64,000 bases of DNA from Streptomyces venezuelae. GTDB lineage: Bacteria; Actinomycetota; Actinomycetes; Streptomycetales; Streptomycetaceae. The DNA is taken from contig NZ_CP029194.1 of assembly GCF_008642375.1 (NCBI RefSeq), positions 4,340,001 to 4,404,000 of the forward strand, in the 5' to 3' direction. Positions 8,379-17,356 of the stretch are shown in pieces (the stretch's first letter is position 1; every line of letters starts with the position of its first letter). The position numbers and the translations under genes are program-made. Under the pieces are notes generated by a model. The model saw only the letters and a program-made list of their open reading frames with translations, did not search any database and was not told where the DNA came from.

Positions 8379-9257
8379 ATGGAGCTCGGTCTCGTCGGTC
8401 TCGGCAAGATGGGCGGCAACATGCGCGAGCGCATCCGCCGCGCAGGCCACACCGTCATCGGATACGACCGCAACCCGGACCTCGCCGATGTCCACAGCCT
8501 CGAGGAGCTTGTGGGCAAGCTCAAGGGTCCGCGCGTCGTGTGGGTCATGGTTCCGGCCGGTGCCGCGACCCAGTCCACGATCGACGAGCTGGCCGACCTG
8601 CTCTCCCCCGGCGACATCGTCGTGGACGGCGGGAACTCCCGCTGGACCGATGACGAGAAGCACGCCGAGGAGCTCGCCGCCAAGGGCATCGGGTTCGTCG
8701 ACTGCGGCGTCTCCGGCGGCGTCTGGGGCCTGGAGAACGGCTACGCGCTGATGTACGGCGGCTCCGCCGAGGACGTGGCGAAGGTCCAGCCGATCTTCGA
8801 CGCGCTCAAGCCCGAGGGTGAGTTCGGCTCAGTCCACGCGGGCAAGGTCGGCGCCGGTCACTTCGCGAAGATGGTCCACAACGGCATCGAGTACGCGATG
8901 ATGCAGGCCTACGCCGAGGGCTGGGAGCTCCTGGAGAAGGTCGACTCCGTCACCGACGTGCGCGAGGTCTTCCGCTCCTGGCAGGAGGGCACGGTCATCC
9001 GTTCCTGGCTGCTGGACCTCGCGGTGAACGCGCTGGACGAGGACGAGCACCTGGACAAGCTGCGCGGCTACGCGTCGGATTCCGGCGAGGGCCGGTGGAC
9101 CGTCGAGGCCGCCATCGACAACGCCGTACCGCTGCCGGCGATCACCGCGTCGCTGTTCGCGCGGTTCGCCTCGCGTCAGGACGACTCCCCGCAGATGAAG
9201 ATGATCGCCGCGCTGCGCAACCAGTTCGGTGGCCACGCGGTCGAGACGAAGAAGTAA
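8379..9257 (+). CDS. gnd: 6-phosphogluconate dehydrogenase, short decarboxylating type
   Basis: This enzyme converts 6-phosphogluconate to ribulose 5-phosphate and CO2 with reduction of a pyridine nucleotide. The protein has 292 residues, matching the short YqeC/GndA-like class (about 300) rather than the 470-residue enterobacterial form. The nucleotide-binding loop GLVGLGKMGGNM is at residues 4-15 and the catalytic block GHFAKMVHNGIEY near 160-172. ATG at 8379 is preceded by AAGGAATCTCTG. Its place between dnaN and recF is a Streptomyces feature. Whether NAD or NADP is preferred cannot be settled by eye; the short class is usually NAD-linked. Confidence 0.9.
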   Translation: MELGLVGLGKMGGNMRERIRRAGHTVIGYDRNPDLADVHSLEELVGKLKGPRVVWVMVPAGAATQSTIDELADLLSPGDIVVDGGNSRWTDDEKHAEELAAKGIGFVDCGVSGGVWGLENGYALMYGGSAEDVAKVQPIFDALKPEGEFGSVHAGKVGAGHFAKMVHNGIEYAMMQAYAEGWELLEKVDSVTDVREVFRSWQEGTVIRSWLLDLAVNALDEDEHLDKLRGYASDSGEGRWTVEAAIDNAVPLPAITASLFARFASRQDDSPQMKMIAALRNQFGGHAVETKK

Positions 9258-9316
9258 TCCACAGGCTGTGCACCCCGCGGTGCACAGCCGCCGGGGGAAG
9301 AAGGTCGGCGCCCACC

Positions 9317-10438
9317 ATGCACGTCACGCATCTGTCGCTGGCCGACTTCCGCTCGTACGCCCGGGTCGAGGTTCCGCTCGACCCGGGCGTCACCGCGTTC
9401 GTGGGGGCGAACGGCCAGGGCAAGACCAATCTCGTCGAGGCGGTCGGCTATCTCGCGACCCTCGGCAGCCATCGCGTCGCCTCGGACGCCCCGCTGGTGC
9501 GGATGGGCGCGGAGCGGGCGGTCATCCGGGCCGCCGTCACCCAGGGCGAGCGCTCCCAGCTGATCGAGCTGGAGCTCAACCCCGGCCGGGCCAACCGCGC
9601 CCGGATCAACAGGTCCTCGCAGGTCAGACCGCGTGACGTGCTGGGGATCGTACGGACGGTGCTGTTCGCGCCGGAGGACCTCGCCCTGGTCAAGGGCGAT
9701 CCAGGCGAGCGCCGCCGCTTCCTCGACGAGCTGATCACGGCACGCACACCGCGCATGGCGGGCGTGCGCTCCGACTACGAGCGCGTGCTCAAGCAGCGCA
9801 ACACCCTCCTCAAGTCCGCCGCCATGGCGCGGCGCCACGGCGGCCGGGGCATGGACCTGTCCACGCTCGACGTCTGGGACCAGCACCTCGCGCGCGCCGG
9901 AGCGGAGCTGCTCGCGCAGCGCCTCGACCTCATCCACACCCTGCAGCCGCTCGCCGACAAGGCGTACGAGCAGCTCGCGCCGGGCGGGGGACCGATTCTT
10001 CTGGAGTACCGCCCTTCCGCGCCGGGCGCCGGGCACACCCGCGAGGAGCTGTACGAGCAGCTGATCGCCGCGCTCGCCGAGGTCCGCAAGCAGGAGATCG
10101 AGCGGGGCGTCACGCTCGTCGGACCGCACCGGGACGAGCTGCTCCTGAAGCTCGGGGACCTGCCGGCCAAGGGGTACGCGAGCCACGGCGAGTCCTGGTC
10201 GTACGCGCTGGCGCTGCGGCTCGCCTCGTACGACCTGCTGCGCTCCGAGGGCAACGAGCCGGTCCTCGTCCTCGACGACGTCTTCGCCGAGCTGGACGCG
10301 CGCCGACGCGAGCGGCTCGCGGAGCTGGTGGCGGGCGGCGAGCAGGTGCTGGTGACGGCGGCGGTGGACGACGACGTGCCGGGGGTCCTCGCGGGGACGC
10401 GGTACGAGGTGGCCGGCGGGACGGTGGAGCGGGTATGA
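9317..10438 (+). CDS. recF: DNA replication and repair protein RecF
   Basis: RecF is an SMC-like ATPase that helps load RecA at single-strand gaps. The protein has 373 residues, with Walker A GANGQGKTNLVEA near residues 31-43, an ABC-type signature region near SHGESWSYALALRLA (about 290-304) and Walker B PVLVLDDVFAELD near 315-327. ATG at 9317 (MHVTHLSLADFRSY) is the conserved start; the longer open frame overlaps gnd. Its TGA overlaps the next gene's ATG (ATGA), which indicates coupling. Confidence 0.97.
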   Translation: MHVTHLSLADFRSYARVEVPLDPGVTAFVGANGQGKTNLVEAVGYLATLGSHRVASDAPLVRMGAERAVIRAAVTQGERSQLIELELNPGRANRARINRSSQVRPRDVLGIVRTVLFAPEDLALVKGDPGERRRFLDELITARTPRMAGVRSDYERVLKQRNTLLKSAAMARRHGGRGMDLSTLDVWDQHLARAGAELLAQRLDLIHTLQPLADKAYEQLAPGGGPILLEYRPSAPGAGHTREELYEQLIAALAEVRKQEIERGVTLVGPHRDELLLKLGDLPAKGYASHGESWSYALALRLASYDLLRSEGNEPVLVLDDVFAELDARRRERLAELVAGGEQVLVTAAVDDDVPGVLAGTRYEVAGGTVERV

Positions 10439-11004
10439 GCGAGCAGCCGTCACTCGGTGCCGGGGCGCCGGAGCAGCCGGAGGGACCCAGGATTCCCGAG
10501 GCCTCGGGTGTCGACCTGGCGCGGGTCGCGCTGCGCGCTGCCAAGGAGCAGGCGAAGGCACGGGGCGCCGCCGCCCAGCAGAAGAAGCAGGCCCGGCGTG
10601 GAGGCGGTCTGCGCTCCGGTGCGCGCGCCGACGGACGCGACCCGATGGCGCTCGGTGCGGCGATCAACCGGCTGATCACCGAGCGCGGGTGGGAGACCCC
10701 CGCGGCGGTCGGCGGGGTCATGGGGCGCTGGCCGCAGATCGTCGGCGAGGACCTGGCGAAGCACTGCGTACCGCTGAAGTTCGACGACGAGCCGGACGCG
10801 CGGGTGCTGACCGTGCAGTGCGACTCGACGGCGTGGGCGACGCAGCTGCGGCTGCTGGCGCCGCGGTTGGTGGCTCGGTTGAACGAGGACCTGGGGCACG
10901 GGACCGTGCGGGTCATCAAGGTGCTGGGACCGGGGGCGCCGCGGCGGGGGTACGGGCCGTTGCGGGCGCCGGGGTCTGTGGGGCCCGGAGATACGTACGG
11001 GTAG
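10435..11004 (+). CDS. DUF721 / DciA-like protein
   Basis: This 189-residue protein carries a DUF721 domain near residues 70-165 (LGAAINRLITERGWE, WPQIVGEDLAKHC, LTVQCDSTAWATQLRLLAPRLVARLNE). The DciA branch of this family is the replicative-helicase operator of bacteria lacking DnaC/DnaI loaders, and its place between recF and gyrB fits such a role; that function is inferred, not shown. The N-terminal 60 residues are Ala/Lys/Gln-rich and probably disordered. Translation is coupled to recF by a four-base overlap. Confidence 0.88.
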   Translation: MSEQPSLGAGAPEQPEGPRIPEASGVDLARVALRAAKEQAKARGAAAQQKKQARRGGGLRSGARADGRDPMALGAAINRLITERGWETPAAVGGVMGRWPQIVGEDLAKHCVPLKFDDEPDARVLTVQCDSTAWATQLRLLAPRLVARLNEDLGHGTVRVIKVLGPGAPRRGYGPLRAPGSVGPGDTYG

Positions 11005-11340
11005 CTCGTGGACGGGCGGCCCTCGTGGCGCGGGTCCGAGCAGGCGGCGAGGCGGAACGCATGCCCGCGAACGGGAGGCGGAGCACCTGCCCACGGGCCG
11101 TCACCTCTCGAAGCGCTAGGTGGCCGTCAGGGGCCTCTGGAGACCCTGTCTGGATATGGGGAGTCGTCTTGGGTCCGCTCAGGGCGGCACATGCGGACTC
11201 AGGGACCGGCAAACCCCCATGACTGTCAGCGCTACCGGTAGACTGGGAGACAATCCCGCCACCCTGCGGAACATGTCGAACGACGCAGCCGCTCCCGCAT
11301 GCCCGGAGAACGGCCTGTGCTGTGCCAGAAAGGGCGCTTC
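11005..11340. promoter_or_regulatory. gyrB upstream region
   Basis: This 336-bp stretch between the DUF721 gene and gyrB holds no convincing gene; a 77-codon open frame at 11008-11241 has no family features. A TAGACT hexamer at 11239-11244, about 97 bp before the gyrB start, is the best candidate -10 box. I could not assign a convincing -35. Confidence 0.4.
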
Positions 11341-13347
11341 GTGGCCGATTCCGGCGACCCCAACGAGAACAACCAGTACACCGCCAGCAACATCCAGGTC
11401 CTTGAGGGTCTGGATGCGGTGCGTAAGCGCCCCGGTATGTACATCGGCTCGACCGGTGAGCGCGGTCTGCACCACATGGTGCAGGAGGTCGTCGACAACT
11501 CGGTCGACGAAGCCCTGGCAGGCCACGCGGACACCATCGACGTGACGATCCTGCCCGACGGCGGCGTGCGCGTCGTCGACAACGGGCGAGGCATCCCCGT
11601 CGGCATCGTCGCGTCCGAGGGCAAGCCGGCTGTCGAGGTCGTGCTGACGGTGCTCCACGCGGGCGGCAAGTTCGGCGGCGGCGGCTACGCGGTCTCCGGC
11701 GGTCTGCACGGCGTCGGCGTCTCCGTCGTCAACGCCCTCTCCACCAAGGTCTCGGTGGAGATCAAGACCGACGGTCACCGCTGGACGCAGGACTACAAGA
11801 TGGGTGCTCCGACGGAGCCCCTCGCCCAGCACGAGAAGACCGACGAGACCGGCACGTCGGTCACCTTCTGGGCCGACCCGGACATCTTCGAGACGACCGA
11901 GTACTCCTTCGAGACGCTCTCGCGCCGCTTCCAGGAGATGGCCTTCCTCAACAAGGGCCTGACGATCACGCTCACCGACGAGCGCGAGTCCGCCAAGGCC
12001 ACGGTCGGCGCCGACGACCCGGACGCCGAGGCGGCCGCCGAGCCGGCCGCGCGCACGGTGAAGTACCACTACGAGGGCGGCATCGTCGACTTCGTGAAGT
12101 ACCTCAACTCGCGCAAGGGCGAGCTGATCCACCCGACCGTCATCGACCTCGAGGCGGAGGACAAGGACAAGGCCCTGTCCCTCGAGGTCGCGATGCAGTG
12201 GAACAGCGGCTACAGCGAGGGCGTGTACTCCTTCGCCAACATCATCCACACCCACGAGGGCGGCACGCACGAGGAGGGCTTCCGTGCGGCGCTGACCTCG
12301 CTGATCAACAAGTACGCGCGCGACAAGAAGCTGCTCCGCGAGAAGGACGACAACCTCACGGGCGACGACATCCGCGAGGGTCTGACCGCGATCATCTCGG
12401 TCAAGCTGAGCGAGCCGCAGTTCGAGGGCCAGACCAAGACCAAGCTGGGCAACACGGAGGCGAAGACCTTCGTCCAGAAGGCGGTCTACGAGCACCTCAA
12501 CGACTGGCTCGACCGCAACCCGGTCGAGGCCGCGGACATCATCCGCAAGTCGATCCAGGCCGCCACCGCGCGCGTGGCCGCCCGCAAGGCGCGCGACCTG
12601 ACCCGCCGCAAGGGCCTCCTGGAGTCGGCCTCGCTGCCGGGCAAGCTCTCCGACTGCCAGTCGAACGACCCGGCCAAGTGCGAGATCTTCATCGTCGAGG
12701 GTGACTCCGCCGGCGGCTCGGCCAAGTCCGGCCGTAACCCGATGTACCAGGCCATCCTGCCGATCCGCGGCAAGATCCTGAACGTCGAGAAGGCCCGGAT
12801 CGACAAGATCCTGCAGAACACCGAGGTCCAGGCGCTGATCTCGGCCTTCGGCACCGGAGTCCACGAGGACTTCGACATCGAGAAGCTCCGCTATCACAAG
12901 ATCATTCTGATGGCGGACGCCGACGTCGACGGTCAGCACATCAACACCCTGCTCCTGACCTTCCTCTTCCGCTTCATGCGCCCGCTGGTCGAGGCCGGTC
13001 ACGTCTACCTCTCGCGCCCGCCGCTCTACAAGATCAAGTGGGGCCGGGACGACTTCGAGTACGCGTACTCGGACCGCGAGCGGGACGCGCTCGTCGCGCT
13101 CGGCAAGCAGAACGGCAAGCGGATCAAGGAAGACTCGATCCAGCGCTTCAAGGGTCTCGGCGAGATGAACGCCGAGGAGCTGCGCGTCACCACCATGGAC
13201 GTCGAGCACCGCGTCCTCGGCCAGGTCACCCTGGACGACGCGGCGCAGGCCGACGACCTGTTCTCGGTGCTGATGGGCGAGGACGTCGAGGCACGGCGCT
13301 CGTTCATCCAGCGCAACGCCAAGGACGTTCGCTTCCTCGACATCTGA
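11341..13347 (+). CDS. gyrB: DNA gyrase subunit B
   Basis: GyrB supplies the ATPase and TOPRIM parts of gyrase, which introduces negative supercoils. The protein has 668 residues. The GHKL ATPase motifs include VVDNSVDEALAGHAD and DNGRGIP in the first 90 residues and the lid GGLHGVGVSVVNALS; the TOPRIM domain has EGDSAGGSAK near residue 455 and MADADVDGQHI near 525. GTG at 11341 (MADSGDPNENN) is chosen over an in-frame upstream ATG because it follows GAAAGGG and matches the usual Streptomyces N-terminus. gyrA follows after 41 bp. Confidence 0.98.
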   Translation: MADSGDPNENNQYTASNIQVLEGLDAVRKRPGMYIGSTGERGLHHMVQEVVDNSVDEALAGHADTIDVTILPDGGVRVVDNGRGIPVGIVASEGKPAVEVVLTVLHAGGKFGGGGYAVSGGLHGVGVSVVNALSTKVSVEIKTDGHRWTQDYKMGAPTEPLAQHEKTDETGTSVTFWADPDIFETTEYSFETLSRRFQEMAFLNKGLTITLTDERESAKATVGADDPDAEAAAEPAARTVKYHYEGGIVDFVKYLNSRKGELIHPTVIDLEAEDKDKALSLEVAMQWNSGYSEGVYSFANIIHTHEGGTHEEGFRAALTSLINKYARDKKLLREKDDNLTGDDIREGLTAIISVKLSEPQFEGQTKTKLGNTEAKTFVQKAVYEHLNDWLDRNPVEAADIIRKSIQAATARVAARKARDLTRRKGLLESASLPGKLSDCQSNDPAKCEIFIVEGDSAGGSAKSGRNPMYQAILPIRGKILNVEKARIDKILQNTEVQALISAFGTGVHEDFDIEKLRYHKIILMADADVDGQHINTLLLTFLFRFMRPLVEAGHVYLSRPPLYKIKWGRDDFEYAYSDRERDALVALGKQNGKRIKEDSIQRFKGLGEMNAEELRVTTMDVEHRVLGQVTLDDAAQADDLFSVLMGEDVEARRSFIQRNAKDVRFLDI

Positions 13348-13388
13348 GTCGGTCTCAGCTGACCGTACGAAAGGACTGACGACCAGCA

Positions 13389-16028
13389 ATGGCCGACGAA
13401 AACACTCCCGGCACCACCGAAGAGCAGGAACCCGTGCTGCGGATCGAGCCCGTCGGGCTCGAGACCGAGATGCAGCGCTCGTACCTCGACTACGCGATGT
13501 CCGTCATCGTGTCCCGCGCGCTGCCCGACGTACGGGACGGCCTCAAGCCCGTCCACCGGCGCGTGCTGTACGCGATGTACGACGGCGGCTACCGGCCCGA
13601 GAAGGGCTTCTACAAGTGCGCCCGCGTCGTCGGCGACGTCATGGGTACGTACCACCCGCACGGCGACTCCTCGATCTACGACGCGCTCGTCCGCCTCGCG
13701 CAGCCCTGGTCGATGCGGATGCCGCTCGTCGACTCCAACGGCAACTTCGGTTCCCCGGGCAACGACCCGGCCGCCGCCATGCGGTACACCGAGTGCAAGA
13801 TGATGCCGCTGGCCATGGAGATGCTCCGGGACATCGACGAGGAGACCGTCGACTTCCAGGACAACTACGACGGCCGCAACCAGGAGCCGACGGTCCTGCC
13901 GGCCCGTTTCCCGAACCTGCTGGTCAACGGCTCGGCCGGCATCGCCGTCGGTATGGCCACCAACATCCCGCCGCACAACCTCCGCGAGGTCGCGGCCGGT
14001 GCCCAGTGGGCGCTGGAGCACCCCGAGGCCACGCACGAGGAGCTCCTCGACGCGCTGATCGAGCGGATCAAGGGCCCGGACTTCCCGACCGGCGCGCTCG
14101 TCGTCGGCCGCAAGGGCATCGAGGAGGCGTACCGCACGGGCCGTGGCTCGATCACGATGCGCGCTGTCGTCGAGGTCGAGGAGATCCAGAACCGCCAGTG
14201 CCTGGTGGTCACGGAGCTGCCGTACCAGACCAACCCCGACAACCTCGCGCAGAAGATCGCCGACCTGGTGAAGGACGGCAAGGTCGGCGGCATCGCCGAC
14301 GTCCGCGACGAGACCTCGTCCCGGACCGGCCAGCGCCTCGTCATCGTGCTCAAGCGCGACGCCGTCGCCAAGGTCGTGCTGAACAACCTCTACAAGCACA
14401 CCGACCTGCAGACGAACTTCGGCGCGAACATGCTGGCGCTCGTCGACGGCGTGCCCCGCACCCTCTCGCTCGACGCGTTCATCCGCCACTGGGTGACGCA
14501 CCAGATCGAGGTCATCGTCCGCCGGACGAAGTTCCGGCTGCGCAAGGCCGAGGAGCGCGCCCACATCCTGCGCGGCCTCCTCAAGGCGCTCGACGCGATC
14601 GACGAGGTCATCGCGCTCATCCGCCGCAGCGACACGGTCGAGGTCGCGCGCGCGGGTCTGATGGACCTCCTCCAGATCGACGAGATCCAGGCCAACGCGA
14701 TCCTGGAGATGCAGCTCCGCCGGCTCGCCGCCCTGGAGCGCCAGAAGATCGTCGCCGAGCACGACGAGCTCCAGGCCAAGATCAACGAGTACAACGCGAT
14801 CCTGGCCTCGCCGGAGCGTCAGCGCGGCATCGTCAGCGAGGAGCTCGCGGCGCTCGTCGAGCGGTTCGGCGACGACCGCCGGTCCAAGCTCGTGCCCTTC
14901 GACGGTGACATGTCCATCGAGGACCTGATCGCCGAGGAGGACATCGTCGTCACGATCTCCCGCGGCGGCTATGTGAAGCGGACGAAGACCGAGGACTACC
15001 GCTCGCAGAAGCGCGGCGGCAAGGGTGTCCGCGGGACGAAGCTGAAGCAGGACGACATCGTCGACCACTTCTTCGTCTCCACCACCCACCACTGGCTGCT
15101 CTTCTTCACCAACAAGGGCCGGGTCTACCGGGCCAAGGCGTACGAGCTGCCGGACGCCGGCCGGGACGCCCGCGGGCAGCACGTGGCCAACCTGCTGGCC
15201 TTCCAGCCGGACGAGCAGATCGCGCAGATCCTGGCGATCCGCGACTACGACGCCGCGCCCTACCTGGTGCTCGCCACCAAGGCCGGCCTGGTCAAGAAGA
15301 CCGCGCTGAAGGACTATGACTCGCCCCGCTCGGGCGGTGTCATCGCCATCAACCTCCGTGAGCGCGAGGACGGCAGCGACGACGAGCTGATCGGGGCCGA
15401 GCTGGTCTCCGCCGAGGACGATCTGCTTCTGGTGAGCAAGAAGGCGCAGTCGATCCGCTTCACGGCCACGGACGACGCTCTCCGCCCGATGGGACGTGCC
15501 ACCTCGGGCGTCAAGGGCATGAGTTTCCGAGCTGACGACGAACTGCTCTCGATGAATGTCGTCCGGCCCGGTACGTTCGTCTTCACCGCGACCGACGGCG
15601 GGTACGCGAAGCGCACCCCCGTCGACGAGTACCGCGTCCAGGGCCGTGGCGGCCTCGGAATCAAGGCCGCCAAGATCGTGGAGGACCGCGGCTCGCTCGT
15701 GGGCGCGCTGGTGGTCGAGGAGACCGACGAGATCCTCGCCATCACGCTGTCCGGCGGTGTGATTCGTACGCGAGTCAACGAAGTCAGGGAGACCGGCCGT
15801 GACACCATGGGCGTCCAGCTGATCAACCTGGGCAAGCGCGATGCCGTCGTCGGCATCGCACGGAACGCCGAGGCCGGCAGCGACGTCGACGATGTGGACG
15901 GCGTGGACGGCGTGGACGATGCCGAGGGCGCCATCGAGGCGACCGAGGCCGCGGTGGTCGAGACCGCAGTGGTCGAGGCCGAGGCAGTCGAGGGCACGGA
16001 GCCCTCGGCAGGGGAGCACGAGGAGTAA
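13389..16028 (+). CDS. gyrA: DNA gyrase subunit A
   Basis: GyrA performs DNA cleavage and wrapping. The protein has 879 residues; the catalytic tyrosine lies in AAAMRYTECKM, the quinolone-resistance region reads HPHGDSSIYDALVRLAQPWS (in pieces around residues 90-110) with Ser and Asp at the usual sensitive positions, and the GyrA-box appears as QKRGGKG at the start of the wrapping domain. The C-terminal tail is acidic and Val/Glu/Ala-rich, as in other actinomycetes. The next gene starts five bases after the stop. Confidence 0.98.
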   Translation: MADENTPGTTEEQEPVLRIEPVGLETEMQRSYLDYAMSVIVSRALPDVRDGLKPVHRRVLYAMYDGGYRPEKGFYKCARVVGDVMGTYHPHGDSSIYDALVRLAQPWSMRMPLVDSNGNFGSPGNDPAAAMRYTECKMMPLAMEMLRDIDEETVDFQDNYDGRNQEPTVLPARFPNLLVNGSAGIAVGMATNIPPHNLREVAAGAQWALEHPEATHEELLDALIERIKGPDFPTGALVVGRKGIEEAYRTGRGSITMRAVVEVEEIQNRQCLVVTELPYQTNPDNLAQKIADLVKDGKVGGIADVRDETSSRTGQRLVIVLKRDAVAKVVLNNLYKHTDLQTNFGANMLALVDGVPRTLSLDAFIRHWVTHQIEVIVRRTKFRLRKAEERAHILRGLLKALDAIDEVIALIRRSDTVEVARAGLMDLLQIDEIQANAILEMQLRRLAALERQKIVAEHDELQAKINEYNAILASPERQRGIVSEELAALVERFGDDRRSKLVPFDGDMSIEDLIAEEDIVVTISRGGYVKRTKTEDYRSQKRGGKGVRGTKLKQDDIVDHFFVSTTHHWLLFFTNKGRVYRAKAYELPDAGRDARGQHVANLLAFQPDEQIAQILAIRDYDAAPYLVLATKAGLVKKTALKDYDSPRSGGVIAINLREREDGSDDELIGAELVSAEDDLLLVSKKAQSIRFTATDDALRPMGRATSGVKGMSFRADDELLSMNVVRPGTFVFTATDGGYAKRTPVDEYRVQGRGGLGIKAAKIVEDRGSLVGALVVEETDEILAITLSGGVIRTRVNEVRETGRDTMGVQLINLGKRDAVVGIARNAEAGSDVDDVDGVDGVDDAEGAIEATEAAVVETAVVEAEAVEGTEPSAGEHEE

Positions 16029-16032
16029 GAGC

Positions 16033-16719
16033 GTGAGTGGAGCCACGGGCGCCGGATCGGCGGCCGCCGGAGCTTCTGCTGGTGCTGGAGCGAACGGCGC
16101 CCGTGGCTCCGCCACGGACTCCCAGGGGGTTGCGGTGACGGACAGCCGAGGGCAGCAGCCCTCGTACGAGACCTACAGCGGGCCGCTGCCCGGCGAGCGC
16201 GCGGGTGCGCAGCAGCCGGGCGGCCCGTACCACCCGCCGCAGGCGTACGGCGCTCCGGCGCCGGGCGGCCAGGCGGGTGGCACGCTGGGCGGCCAGACGG
16301 GCGCCGGAGCGGTGCGCAGGCCGCGTACGGGGGCGAGCACCACGCCTCGTACGCGCAAGGCGCGGCTGCGGGTGGCGAAGGCCGATCCGTGGTCGGTGAT
16401 GAAGGTGAGCTTCCTGCTCTCCATCGCGCTGGGCATCTGCACGGTCGTCGCCGCGGCGGTGCTGTGGATGGTCATGGACGCCATGGGCGTCTTCTCGACG
16501 GTCGGCGGCACGATCAGCGAGGCCACGGGCTCGAACGAGTCCAACGGCTTTGACCTGCAGTCGTTCCTGTCACTGCCGCGGGTGTTGATGTTCACCTCGG
16601 TGATCGCCGTGATCGACGTGGTCCTGATGACCGCTCTGGCGACGCTGGGCGCGTTCATCTACAACCTGTCGGCCGGCTTCGTCGGTGGCGTGGAGCTCAC
16701 GCTCGCCGAGGACGAGTGA
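16033..16719 (+). CDS. DUF3566 transmembrane protein downstream of gyrA
   Basis: This 228-residue protein has a Gly/Ala/Pro-rich N-terminal half of about 120 residues and two strong membrane segments in the second half (VSFLLSIALGICTVVAAAVLWMV and VIAVIDVVLMTALATLGAFIY, partly quoted), matching the DUF3566 family found after gyrA in actinobacteria. Its function is not known. GTG at 16033 is chosen because GGAG at the end of gyrA is correctly spaced; upstream codons in the same frame belong to gyrA read in another frame. It is most likely the last gene of the gyrBA operon. Confidence 0.88.
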   Translation: MSGATGAGSAAAGASAGAGANGARGSATDSQGVAVTDSRGQQPSYETYSGPLPGERAGAQQPGGPYHPPQAYGAPAPGGQAGGTLGGQTGAGAVRRPRTGASTTPRTRKARLRVAKADPWSVMKVSFLLSIALGICTVVAAAVLWMVMDAMGVFSTVGGTISEATGSNESNGFDLQSFLSLPRVLMFTSVIAVIDVVLMTALATLGAFIYNLSAGFVGGVELTLAEDE

Positions 16720-16806
16720 CCTGCTGATCCGCCTTCCGGTCGACCTTCCGGTCGATCTTCGGGAGGCCGCCGGGTGACCTGCGAGGGGGCCGGGCCGGAA
16801 CCGATT

Positions 16807-16835
16807 TTGGGACTGGCCCCCACGTGCGCTAATCT
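16807..16835 (+). promoter_or_regulatory. Candidate tRNA-Ile promoter
   Basis: TTGGGA (16807-16812) and TAATCT (16830-16835) are separated by 17 bp and lie 40 bp before the tRNA. The -10 context TAATCTTCAG recurs before tRNA-Leu at 42838. Confidence 0.6.
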
Positions 16836-16875
16836 TCAGGAGTCAGCGCGCGGGACACACACCGCAAAGCGCGGC

Positions 16876-16949
16876 GGGGCTATAGCTCAGTTGGTTAGAG
16901 CGCATCCCTGATAAGGATGAGGCCACAGGTTCAAATCCTGTTAGCCCCA
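16876..16949 (+). tRNA. tRNA-Ile (anticodon GAT)
   Basis: A 74-nt cloverleaf: acceptor arms GGGGCTA and TAGCCCC pair perfectly with discriminator A, the D arm contains AGCTCAGTTGGTTAGAGC, the anticodon arm is CATCC-CTGATAA-GGATG, and the T arm contains GGTTCAAATCC. The 3' CCA is not encoded. Confidence 0.97.
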
Positions 16950-16957
16950 CAGTATCG

Positions 16958-16990
16958 ATCGACCCGGACGGTTCCTCCGTCCGGGTCGAT
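16958..16990 (+). terminator. tRNA-Ile terminator
   Basis: Perfect 14-nt arms ATCGACCCGGACGG and CCGTCCGGGTCGAT flank a TTCCT loop and are followed by TTGTTTGT. Confidence 0.85.
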
Positions 16991-17117
16991 TTGTTTGTCC
17001 GGGCAGGACAAGGACGCTTCGGGGGTTTGAAACTCGTACAGGTCACCGATCGGTATCGGTCGATGTGTAGAGTGGGCGTCAGAAGTCTCCTACGTCAACG
17101 AAAGACGAGGTCGCGCG

Positions 17118-17252
17118 GTGAAGAAGCTTCTCCTGGTCGCACTGGCCGCCATCGGCGGGCTCCTCGTGTACCGCCAGATCCAGGCGGATCGCGCCGAGCA
17201 GGATCTGTGGACGGAGGCGACCGACTCCGTGCCCGCAGGTTCGGGTGTCTGA
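17118..17252 (+). CDS. DLW-39 family small membrane peptide
   Basis: This 44-residue product has one hydrophobic segment (KKLLLVALAAIGGLLVY) followed by a charged part with the diagnostic QDLW stretch (DLW at residues 29-31). Peptides of this type lie downstream of gyrA and tRNA-Ile in many actinobacteria; their role is unknown. GTG at 17118 is the only sensible start, with GACGAGG upstream. A strong terminator follows 22 bp after the stop. Confidence 0.8.
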   Translation: MKKLLLVALAAIGGLLVYRQIQADRAEQDLWTEATDSVPAGSGV

Positions 17253-17273
17253 GACGAGAACCGTCTGTGGGTG

Positions 17274-17306
17274 AAGCCCCGGCCGCGCGTGAGCGGGCCG
17301 GGGCTT
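17274..17306 (+). terminator. Terminator after the DLW-39 gene
   Basis: Arms AAGCCCCGGCC and GGCCGGGGCTT pair perfectly around an 11-nt loop, followed by TGCTTTGCC. Confidence 0.75.
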
Positions 17307-17356
17307 TGCTTTGCCTGAGCGAATAAAGTGCTTGCTTGAGTGAAGGGGAGAAGGGC

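Noticed and set aside
11008..11241. 77-codon frame between the DUF721 gene and gyrB
   Set aside because: No hydrophobic, catalytic or conserved features, and it overlaps the likely gyrB promoter.
11179..13389. 736-codon minus-strand frame across gyrB
   Set aside because: Antisense shadow of a certain gene, with low-complexity composition and no ribosome binding site.
13026..16115. 1029-codon open frame on the minus strand across gyrA
   Set aside because: It mirrors gyrA codon periodicity (long Arg/Val/Leu/Asp-rich antisense frame) and has no family motifs; such frames are normal in very GC-rich DNA.
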